DNA of 6,722 nucleotides from Candidatus Krumholzibacteriota bacterium (lineage in GTDB: Bacteria > Krumholzibacteriota > Krumholzibacteriia > Krumholzibacteriales > Krumholzibacteriaceae), in NCBI GenBank assembly GCA_030630165.1, contig DAOVNN010000162.1, positions 1-6,722 of the forward strand, in the 5' to 3' direction. Of this stretch, positions 1 to 5,087 are shown in pieces. Under the pieces are notes generated by a model, which was given only the letters and a program-made list of their open reading frames with translations, did not search any database and was not told where the DNA came from. The position numbers were made by a program, and so were the translations under genes. Each line of letters starts with the position of its first letter. The stretch's first letter is position 1.

Positions 1-375
1 GACATAATGTCCCTTCTACTCTTCGGACAGACGATGAGCGACCTCGACGGATCCCAGTCGGACCTGCTCCAGGAGCGTACCGCCGAGATACTCATGGTCT
101 TCGGATCCATGAAACTCGAGGGTGAGATGTCGAAAAGGCTGGGCGTAGATATGTTCACATTTCAGCAGAGCACGAGAGACCCGAACGAGTCGGCGCTGAT
201 GGTGGGCAAGTACCTCAACAGCAAGACCATGCTCAAGTACGAGCAGGGGCTGGAGAATACGGCCAACTTCCTGATCAATCTCGAGTACCGGCTTACCAGG
301 CGTTTCAGTATTGAGACCTTTATCGATCAGGACTCGGAAACAGGCCTGGAGCTGAACTGGAGCAATGAGTATTAA
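1..375 (+). CDS. tamB: TamB / DUF490 C-terminal domain protein (3' end only)
   Basis: This is the last 124 residues of a protein whose start lies left of the window. The frame is open from base 1 and ends at TAA 373-375. The fragment reads DIMSLLLFGQTMSDLDG near its start, matching the DI(I/M)S-LLFG(R/Q)-x-LS-(D/E)L pattern at the beginning of the TamB C-terminal domain. Further on come MVGKYLNSKTMLKYEQGL and LEYRLTRRFSIET, the family's alternating beta-strand pattern (VGKYLS..L.V.YEQGL, then YRLTRR.S.E). It ends in a strand with terminal aromatics (NWSNEY). TamB is an inner-membrane-anchored periplasmic protein that spans to the outer membrane, where it helps BamA-family proteins or moves phospholipid. 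The ATG at 7 is an internal Met, not a start. The identity rests on motif recall, and a divergent AsmA-like relative is possible. Confidence 0.85.
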   Translation, partial: DIMSLLLFGQTMSDLDGSQSDLLQERTAEILMVFGSMKLEGEMSKRLGVDMFTFQQSTRDPNESALMVGKYLNSKTMLKYEQGLENTANFLINLEYRLTRRFSIETFIDQDSETGLELNWSNEY

Positions 376-376
376 C

Positions 377-394
377 CCGGCCTTGTATTGCCGG
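377..394 (+). other. Small GC hairpin just after tamB
   Basis: CCGGC (377-381) and GCCGG (390-394) form a perfect 5-bp inverted repeat with an 8-nt AT-rich loop, starting two bases after the tamB stop codon. No T-run follows, so it does not meet the criteria for an intrinsic terminator. It may slow transcript decay or be chance. A similar CCGGC/GCCGG pair occurs at the end of the HTH gene (2575-2594). Confidence 0.3.
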
Positions 395-410
395 CTCAAC
401 GATGTATATT
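383..410 (+). promoter_or_regulatory. Possible weak sigma-70 promoter for the small lipoprotein gene
   Basis: TTGTAT (383-388) and TATATT (405-410) are separated by 16 nt. The -10 matches consensus at 5 of 6 positions but the -35 at only 3 of 6. Transcription would start near 417 and give a leader of about 28 nt before the ATG at 445. The lipoprotein gene could equally be read through from tamB, whose stop is only 69 nt upstream. Confidence 0.35.
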
Positions 411-444
411 TTCAGTGTAACCCCTGAAAGCAAAGCGAGGAATC

Positions 445-885
445 ATGAAACGGATTCTCTCAATCTCGGCGACCGTTCCGGCGCTGCTGTTGTCCATGCT
501 GCTCTTCGGATGCGGCGAAGATCAGATATGCGGCGGGCCCTGTACCTACACTGATTATCCCGGTATCGCTACGATCCGCAGTGTCACACCGGACACCTCT
601 TTGGGCAGGAACTGCGACAACGCGGTGATCATCGTATACGACTTCGCACCAGATGACTCGAGCGCCGTCGACAGGTACCGGTTCCCCGTCTGGCCCGATA
701 CCGCGAGGATCTTCCATTATGTAAACAACGGAAGTGTCCCCGTCGGCTGGGCTGACAAGGAAGGGATGACGCAGGGCAGTGAGCATCCCTGTATCAGGCA
801 GGAGATCAGGACTGGCACCTGCTCGCCGCTGATATTCGAATTTCCGGATGTGGATGTCTCCGACTGGCCGGATTACTGCGATTAA
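445..885 (+). CDS. Small cysteine-rich lipoprotein, function unknown
   Basis: This encodes a 146-residue protein with no family that I recognise. The N-terminus is a lipoprotein signal: MKR, a hydrophobic stretch (about residues 8-21), then lipobox L20-F21-G22-C23, with lipidation expected on C23. The next residues are Gly-Glu rather than the inner-membrane retention signal Asp at +2, so an outer-membrane location is likely if E. coli rules apply. The mature part is acidic and contains six further cysteines (C29, C33, C57, C116, C126, C145), an even number compatible with three disulfides in the periplasm. The middle (about 60-100) alternates beta-type segments such as NAVIIVYDFAPDD and RYRFPVWPD, suggesting a small beta-sandwich. 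The start is set by GAGG (437-440) four bases before the ATG and by the signal sequence. It could be a lineage-specific lipoprotein carried with tamB. Confidence 0.8.
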   Translation: MKRILSISATVPALLLSMLLFGCGEDQICGGPCTYTDYPGIATIRSVTPDTSLGRNCDNAVIIVYDFAPDDSSAVDRYRFPVWPDTARIFHYVNNGSVPVGWADKEGMTQGSEHPCIRQEIRTGTCSPLIFEFPDVDVSDWPDYCD

Positions 886-994
886 TGACTTTCTGTGTCT
901 GCCGGAACTGCCCCGATTCGAATCTGCAGAAGTAAACCCCGATCGATACCTAATTTGAATTTCGTCCGATTTCAAAAAAAATCCGTCTTCCCCC

Positions 995-1023
995 TTGACA
1001 GAATGATTCATTTGTTATACACT
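995..1023 (+). promoter_or_regulatory. Sigma-70-type promoter for the membrane-protein/HTH unit
   Basis: A perfect TTGACA -35 box lies at 995-1000. Two overlapping -10 choices follow: TACACT (1018-1023, 17-nt spacer, 4 of 6 matches) or TATACA (1016-1021, 15-nt spacer, 4 of 6). Transcription would start near 1030, leaving a leader of about 65 nt before the ATG at 1095. The surrounding 940-1080 is clearly more AT-rich than the coding sequence. Both -10 candidates lie inside the left arm of the 1014-1046 inverted repeat, so a protein bound there should block RNA polymerase. Confidence 0.6.
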
Positions 1024-1046
1024 TCATATTAATTGAAGTATATAAC
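1014..1046. promoter_or_regulatory. Near-perfect 13-bp inverted repeat over the -10 region: probable operator
   Basis: The left arm GTTATACACTTCA (1014-1026) and right arm TGAAGTATATAAC (1034-1046) are reverse complements at 12 of 13 positions (the mismatch pairs C1020 with A1040), around a 7-nt centre TATTAAT. The arms are centred 16 bp apart (1020 and 1040 are 20 bp apart), suiting a dimeric winged-helix repressor contacting one DNA face. The site overlaps the predicted -10 and start point. The second gene of the unit encodes a winged-helix protein, making autoregulation the simplest reading. An RNA hairpin is an alternative, but the stem is AT-rich and lacks a good T-run, so it is a poor terminator for the lipoprotein gene. 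Confidence 0.6.
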
Positions 1047-1094
1047 AGTCTTTATTACAACAGTTCAGGGGTACTTCACAGAAAAGGAACCAGC

Positions 1095-1961
1095 ATGACG
1101 ATGAGATTTGAGAGCGCAAAACCTGTTTTCAGCGAGGTGAGAGGCATGTCCCACGAAAAGAAGCTCAAGCCTGACCATTCCCTCATCGGCCTCCTGCCGG
1201 CATTCTGTAGCCTCGTCGTGATAGCCGTCGCGGCTGTCATCTTCGGGAGGCAGGGTGTGGCATGGACCGCCACACTTGTCTTCGCCGGATTTACCGGTTT
1301 CGCCTTCACCGCCCAGCGAAGATCTGGATCGCTGTCATACATCGCATCGGTGGTATATCTCCTCACCGCGACACTGGCTCTGGCCAGTGCGCCTGACAGC
1401 GTCTTCGGATTCAGGGACAGGACGGTCTTCAATCTCTTCAAGGTCCTGACCCTCCCTTCGATAGCAACCCTCTTATATCTCATGTTCACCCGCAGGGCGA
1501 AGTGGCGCGGACGCGACATCCTCGAGCTCGCCGCGGCACCGGTCGATGAACTGGGCGATGGATTCACCGAGCGGCCCTACCCCTCGGGTAAAGCCGATTA
1601 CTCCTGGGATGAGATCCTCGGATTCGCGAGGTTCTGCGGAAAACACATGATATCCCTCCCCTACATAGAATCGGAGAGGGTCTACCTCGTCCCTGTCAGG
1701 ATGGGGAAGGAATTCGGTCACCTCTGGAACGTCTCGCGGAACATCTCAAAGGACACCTGGGTCTGCTTCGATTCGGAGGGAAACGTCACCGTCAACATCT
1801 CGAAGGACGACTACTATCTCTACCGCGACGATCTTTCGTTCGACCAGCTCTGCGACTCGCTCGCCGATGTGTACGTCGAGTTTCTCGACCTGTACAGAAG
1901 GGACCTGACGGTCCGGATAATCGACAGGCTGAACTCGGTCAAGATCGGGTTCTTCTCATAG
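1095..1961 (+). CDS. Four-helix membrane protein with C-terminal cytosolic domain, unknown family
   Basis: This encodes 288 residues that I do not recognise. Four hydrophobic helices lie at about residues 30-50, 54-73, 79-98 and 111-131. Basic residues before helix 1 (EKKLK), between helices 2 and 3 (QRRSG) and after helix 4 (RRAKWRGR) place both ends in the cytoplasm by the positive-inside rule. A soluble domain of about 150 residues follows, rich in aromatic and charged residues (SWDEILGFARFCGKHMISLP, VYLVPVRMGKEFGHLWNVS), and ends with an amphipathic stretch near 248-280. Two starts are credible. ATG 1095 has AAAAGGA six bases upstream. In-frame ATG 1146 (M18) has GAGGTGA (1134-1140) five bases upstream, an even better anti-16S match. 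The gene is followed 12 nt later by the HTH gene, so it may sense a membrane signal or control that regulator. That role is inference from context only. Confidence 0.85.
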   Translation: MTMRFESAKPVFSEVRGMSHEKKLKPDHSLIGLLPAFCSLVVIAVAAVIFGRQGVAWTATLVFAGFTGFAFTAQRRSGSLSYIASVVYLLTATLALASAPDSVFGFRDRTVFNLFKVLTLPSIATLLYLMFTRRAKWRGRDILELAAAPVDELGDGFTERPYPSGKADYSWDEILGFARFCGKHMISLPYIESERVYLVPVRMGKEFGHLWNVSRNISKDTWVCFDSEGNVTVNISKDDYYLYRDDLSFDQLCDSLADVYVEFLDLYRRDLTVRIIDRLNSVKIGFFS

Positions 1962-1973
1962 ATCGAAAGGCAC

Positions 1974-2585
1974 GTGGCCACAATGGATTTCGCGACAGCG
2001 GCAAAACTGGGAACATACATCTCGAAGGACTACGCCCGGGATATGTTCGATCTCCTCGCCAAGTACCGCGACATCTCCGCTTCGGAGGCAGCATCGAGGC
2101 TGGGTCTTCACATCCGCACCGCCCAGGACTTCCTCGAAGCGATGGAATCGCTTGGAATCCTGTCGAAGGAGGAGGTCTACGAGAAGAAGAGGCCTTACTA
2201 CCGCTACACGCTCGCCCGGTCACGGATAACTATGGATATCGATCTCACGGAATTTATTGTGGATGCACCTGAAGAAGGGCCAGTCAAAGCGATCCGCGAG
2301 ATGAAGAACTCCGGCGCGATGTTCACCACCGCGAGGGGCGGAAACCGCATCAGTTCGGTGACTGTCTGGTCGGGCGAGGGCCGGGGAAAGAAAGAGAAAC
2401 GGCTAAGCCTCACGAACGCCCAGGGATCCTTCCTCTTCCATCTACCATTCCCCAACGCCGCACCGATGAGCTCCGGATCGATAATGGAAAAGGCCGGCAT
2501 AGATGAAATTTACGTTCCCGAGATCAAGGATCTCGTCGACCTGCTGGTGGAAAGCGGCGTTATCGAGGTCCATCCCGGCTCATAA
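1974..2585 (+). CDS. Winged helix-turn-helix DNA-binding protein (MarR/ArsR-like fold)
   Basis: This encodes 203 residues if started at GTG 1974, or 200 from ATG 1983. GAAAGG (1965-1970) lies only 3 nt before the GTG and 12 nt before the ATG, so the choice is unresolved. A winged helix is visible at about residues 20-80: helix YARDMFDLLAKYR, helix SASEAASRLGL, recognition helix HIRTAQDFLEAMESLGIL, then a basic wing EEVYEKKRPYYRYTL. This layout is typical of ArsR/MarR-type regulators. The rest (about 85-203) is a separate domain with no metal-binding cysteines (the protein has none at all) and no ligand motif I can name. It ends with a second helical segment (EIYVPEIKDLVDLLVESGVIEVHPGS), itself reminiscent of a small helical packing unit. 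Its partner is the membrane protein 12 nt upstream; it probably binds the 1014-1046 palindrome (inference). It ends 9 nt from the convergent racemase gene. Confidence 0.85.
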   Translation: MATMDFATAAKLGTYISKDYARDMFDLLAKYRDISASEAASRLGLHIRTAQDFLEAMESLGILSKEEVYEKKRPYYRYTLARSRITMDIDLTEFIVDAPEEGPVKAIREMKNSGAMFTTARGGNRISSVTVWSGEGRGKKEKRLSLTNAQGSFLFHLPFPNAAPMSSGSIMEKAGIDEIYVPEIKDLVDLLVESGVIEVHPGS

Positions 2586-2594
2586 CTCCGCCGG
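2575..2594. other. GC inverted repeat across the convergent gene ends
   Basis: CCGGC (2575-2579) and GCCGG (2590-2594) form a 5-bp perfect inverted repeat with a 10-nt loop that contains the HTH gene's TAA (2583-2585). It stops directly against the racemase stop codon (2597-2595 on the minus strand). It could form a hairpin in both transcripts but has no T-run on either side, so it is not an intrinsic terminator by the usual rules. With only a 9-nt gap, the two converging units probably overlap in their 3' ends. Confidence 0.3.
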
Positions 2595-3293
2595 TCACTC
2601 CATCGCCCTCTCCGCCGCGGCAACGGCGTGGATCGTCATGGTGTCGAATGACGGCACCTGGACCTGATCGGCCTTGATAAGCAGAGGCAGCTCGGTGCAC
2701 CCGAGGACGATCCCCTCAGCACCATCAGTGATCAACTTGTCGATTATCGCGAGACAGGAGTTCCTCGATTCGTCGAGGAACTTCTCGCATACAAGCTCCT
2801 CGAATATGATTGTGTTTATTCCCTCTACATCCTCTTCTCCCGGGATGACGACGTCGATGCCGTGCTTCTCCTTGAGCCGGACGCGGTAGAAATCTTCGAG
2901 CATCGTGTATTTCGTCCCGAGCAGCCCGACCTTTTTCATACCGGCAGCCTTTATCGCGCCGGCCGTGGCATCGGCGATGTGAAGCAGGGGCAGGTCGACG
3001 GCCGCCTCGACCTTGTCGGCGAAGATGTGGAGGGTGTTCACGGCCATGATGAAGAAATCGGCGCCGGATGCCTCGATATTTCGCGCTATGCCGATGACCT
3101 CTTCAGCAACGGCGTCCCATCCGCCTTTCTCGCGGATGTCGTATATCTCGGCGAAATTCACACTGTGCATGATTATCTTCGCCGAATTGCTCCCACCCAT
3201 CCTCTCCTGGACGGTCTGGTTGATGATCCTGTAGTACTCGACCGAGGATGTCCAGCTCATCCCCGCCAGCATCCCTATAGTCTTCAACAGCAT
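2595..3293 (-). CDS. YgeA-like aspartate/glutamate (amino acid) racemase with altered first catalytic position
   Basis: This 232-residue cytosolic protein has the normal length for the Asp/Glu racemase superfamily, whose PLP-independent enzymes interconvert L- and D-amino acids using two thiol or hydroxyl bases. It resembles E. coli YgeA closely from end to end: IGMLAGMSWTSSVEYYRIIN at the N-terminus, HSVNFAEI, LLHIADAT (103-110), GLLGTKYTM (123-131), the second catalytic motif G198-C199-T200-E201, and FDTMTIHA (217-223). The first motif reads A84-V85-N86-T87-L88-H89, so Val stands where typical aspartate racemases have Cys and YgeA has Thr. The codon is GTG on the minus strand. The start is firm: AAGGAG lies six bases upstream, inside the last codons of the M28 gene, whose TGA is one nucleotide away, so translational coupling is likely. 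It may recycle amino acids released by exported peptidases, or have a narrower or lost activity. Confidence 0.93.
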   Translation of the reverse strand: MLLKTIGMLAGMSWTSSVEYYRIINQTVQERMGGSNSAKIIMHSVNFAEIYDIREKGGWDAVAEEVIGIARNIEASGADFFIMAVNTLHIFADKVEAAVDLPLLHIADATAGAIKAAGMKKVGLLGTKYTMLEDFYRVRLKEKHGIDVVIPGEEDVEGINTIIFEELVCEKFLDESRNSCLAIIDKLITDGAEGIVLGCTELPLLIKADQVQVPSFDTMTIHAVAAAERAME

Positions 3294-3294
3294 A

Positions 3295-4926
3295 TCATTC
3301 TCCTTCAGTCGGGACCATCTCGATCACCCTCGCGTCATCATCCACGGGGAAAGTCAGCTTCCCCTTCCACATGATATCGGGCGTATAGATATTTATCCGG
3401 TTTGCCAGCAGAACCGCCGCCTCGATTGTCTGGCGCAGGCTCGCCAGCTCCCACGCGGGGTCGTATTCGTCGTCGACAGTGTGGTAGTCGCCGACGAAGA
3501 ACTCGTAGATGTGGTTCGTCCCGCTCTCGAAATCCTGCCCCGCCGAGATCCATATCGACGGGATCCCCTTCCGCGCAAAGCTGAACTGGTCCGAGCGGTA
3601 GAAGAAACCGCGGTCCGACATCTCAAACTCCGAATATCCGAGACCCATCCTGCCGGCCACATCGACAAGGAGCTCCTCCATCGTTGAAAACTTCGAGCCC
3701 ACTCCCATCAGGCTCGTCGCCGGCCCCCAGACCGGCGAGGATTCGTAGTTGATGTTGCAGACGATCCCATCGGGATCGAGAGAGTTCGCAAAATAGAGCG
3801 AACCGAGAAGGCCCGCCTCCTCAGCCTGGCAGGCGAGGATGATGACCGAGTATCGCAGCCTGTCCTTGCGCTCCCTGAGCAGTTTCGCCGTCAGCATCAT
3901 CGCGGTGACGGCCGAGCCGTTGTCGATCGCTCCGTTATATATATTGTCCTCGCCCGGCCCCGCATCACTCATCCCGAGATGATCTATGTGCGCGCTGAGA
4001 AGGATCGCCCTGTCGCTCAGAGTGGAATCGCTGCCGGGGATGTACCCGACGACATTTCTCGCGTCGATGCTGCGCGAATCGCCCTTTCCTGTGATAGAGA
4101 TATCAAACCTGAGATCGACAGGCACGAAATCCCGGCTCTCCGATGCGGTGAGCAGGTCGCCGAGCGAGATTCCTGTCGGCATCAGCATGTCGTAGAGTTT
4201 TTCCTCGCGGATCCACCCGCGGAAAATAAGGTCGTTGTCTATCTCCGACTCGAGGTAGAGTTCTTCTCCGCCCCACGAGTTACGCACGACGTGCCATCCG
4301 TAACCGGCCGACTGCGCGGTGTGCACAAGAAGGATCGCTCTTGCGCCCCTGCGGGCGGCCTCTTCGATCTTGTATGTCCAGCGGCCGTAATATGTGAGTG
4401 AGTTTCCCTCGAAGAGCGCGGGGTCGTTCTGCCCCGGCTCGTTCACCCGGCAGATCACGATCTTTCCTGCCACATCGACATCCTTGTAGTCGTCCCACGA
4501 CCACGTACCGGTCTTGATACCGAATCCGACAAAGATGGCCCGCCCGCTGATATCGAATTCGGGATCGGTGCGCGTGAAGCTCCCGACGACGTCATCACGG
4601 AAAGTGAGACTCACACCATTTGCCTCTACCGTAAGATCGGTCGTAACAAACCCGGAAAGGGCGAACTCCTGAAAGTACTCTCCCCGGTACGGCTCGATAT
4701 CGTACGACTTGAAGAGGCTGCGGATATACTCCTCGGCGAGTTCCCCTCCCCTCGTTCCCGGCGCGCGCCCCTCGAGAAGGTCGCTGGCGAGATATTCCAT
4801 GATCGACTGCATCTCAAGACGGGACACCTCGCGCGGGGTGTCATCGGCAATACCGAACTCCCGCTCGGAGCACGAAATCGATAAGGTGAGCAATATCAAC
4901 AGAATCGATATTCCCGTTCTTTTCAT
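3295..4926 (-). CDS. M28-family zinc aminopeptidase-like lipoprotein with PA-type insert
   Basis: This encodes 543 residues from the ATG at 4926. An in-frame ATG at 5007 would add 27 residues, but AAAGGAA seven bases before 4926 and the signal sequence beginning at MKRTGIS favour the shorter form. The N-terminus is a lipoprotein signal with a non-ideal lipobox (L15-S-I-S-C19). Residues 35-90 form the N-terminal M28 lead-in (MEYLASDLLEGRAPGTRG). Residues about 120-280 form a protease-associated (PA) insert. The catalytic domain begins near 285: H313 in SAHIDH, bridging D335 in NGAIDNGS, general base E369 and ligand E370 in CQAEEAGLLGS, then INYE with E395 where most family members have Asp, and H482 in DYHTVDDE. 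These are the expected two-zinc ligands. It probably removes N-terminal residues from peptides in the periplasm or at the surface. The racemase gene follows after one nucleotide; the C1 protease gene diverges. Confidence 0.93.
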   Translation of the reverse strand: MKRTGISILLILLTLSISCSEREFGIADDTPREVSRLEMQSIMEYLASDLLEGRAPGTRGGELAEEYIRSLFKSYDIEPYRGEYFQEFALSGFVTTDLTVEANGVSLTFRDDVVGSFTRTDPEFDISGRAIFVGFGIKTGTWSWDDYKDVDVAGKIVICRVNEPGQNDPALFEGNSLTYYGRWTYKIEEAARRGARAILLVHTAQSAGYGWHVVRNSWGGEELYLESEIDNDLIFRGWIREEKLYDMLMPTGISLGDLLTASESRDFVPVDLRFDISITGKGDSRSIDARNVVGYIPGSDSTLSDRAILLSAHIDHLGMSDAGPGEDNIYNGAIDNGSAVTAMMLTAKLLRERKDRLRYSVIILACQAEEAGLLGSLYFANSLDPDGIVCNINYESSPVWGPATSLMGVGSKFSTMEELLVDVAGRMGLGYSEFEMSDRGFFYRSDQFSFARKGIPSIWISAGQDFESGTNHIYEFFVGDYHTVDDEYDPAWELASLRQTIEAAVLLANRINIYTPDIMWKGKLTFPVDDDARVIEMVPTEGE

Positions 4927-4962
4927 CGCCGGTTCCTTTCGTAATGGATATTTCCCACCCCC

Positions 4963-4990
4963 TGCACATTCACAGAATCGGTGATATAAT
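4963..4990 (+). promoter_or_regulatory. Extended -10 promoter for the C1 protease gene
   Basis: TGATATAAT (4982-4990) is a perfect extended -10 (TGn plus TATAAT). TGCACA (4963-4968), 16 nt upstream of the hexamer, matches the -35 consensus at 4 of 6 positions. Transcription would start near 4997, giving a leader of about 90 nt. The element lies in the 161-bp divergent region shared with the M28 gene. On the minus strand I find only AT-rich -10-like strings (for example TATTAT at 4991-4986) without a convincing -35. Confidence 0.55.
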
Positions 4991-5043
4991 ATTAACTGAG
5001 GGTACAAATAAGTTACAGCATAACATTACAAAAGGGCCAGGAC

Positions 5044-5072
5044 CTGCGGGCCCCGCTGCCGCATGTCCGCAG
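5044..5072 (+). other. Possible leader hairpin before the protease ribosome binding site
   Basis: CTGCGG (5044-5049) and CCGCAG (5067-5072) are perfect 6-bp inverted repeats with a 17-nt GC-rich loop, in the untranslated leader of the C1 protease. The AAGGA at 5075-5079 begins two bases after the right arm. A folded stem could alter access to the ribosome binding site, but the loop is long and GC-rich DNA yields such pairs by chance. Confidence 0.2.
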
Positions 5073-5087
5073 AAAAGGACCGGATCG

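Noticed and set aside
410..429. TTTCAG/CTGAAA stem (6 bp, 8-nt loop) as a terminator of tamB
   Set aside because: The stem is weak and AT-rich and is followed by purine-rich sequence (the ribosome binding site), not a T-run.
915..924. Perfect 10-bp palindrome GATTCGAATC after the lipoprotein gene
   Set aside because: It is short, stands alone without a promoter element or a second copy nearby, and is within chance expectation for a 209-bp gap.
953..977. TTTGAA...TTCAAA inverted repeat followed by an A-run
   Set aside because: On the plus strand an A-run follows rather than a T-run, the stem is six weak pairs, and no minus-strand gene ends there that would need it.
460..1011. 183-codon minus-strand open frame opposite the small lipoprotein gene
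   Set aside because: It lies opposite a gene with a clear lipoprotein signal and ribosome binding site, extends into the AT-rich promoter region, and its translation is Arg-rich without a recognisable fold.
2862..3374. 170-codon plus-strand open frame across the racemase and the end of the M28 gene
   Set aside because: Both minus-strand genes are unmistakable by motif and ribosome binding site; this frame crosses their junction and has no domain signature.
4927..5007. 27-residue N-terminal extension of the M28 protein from the ATG at 5007
   Set aside because: The extension is not signal-like and would bury the lipoprotein signal, while the ATG at 4926 has AAAGGAA at ideal spacing.
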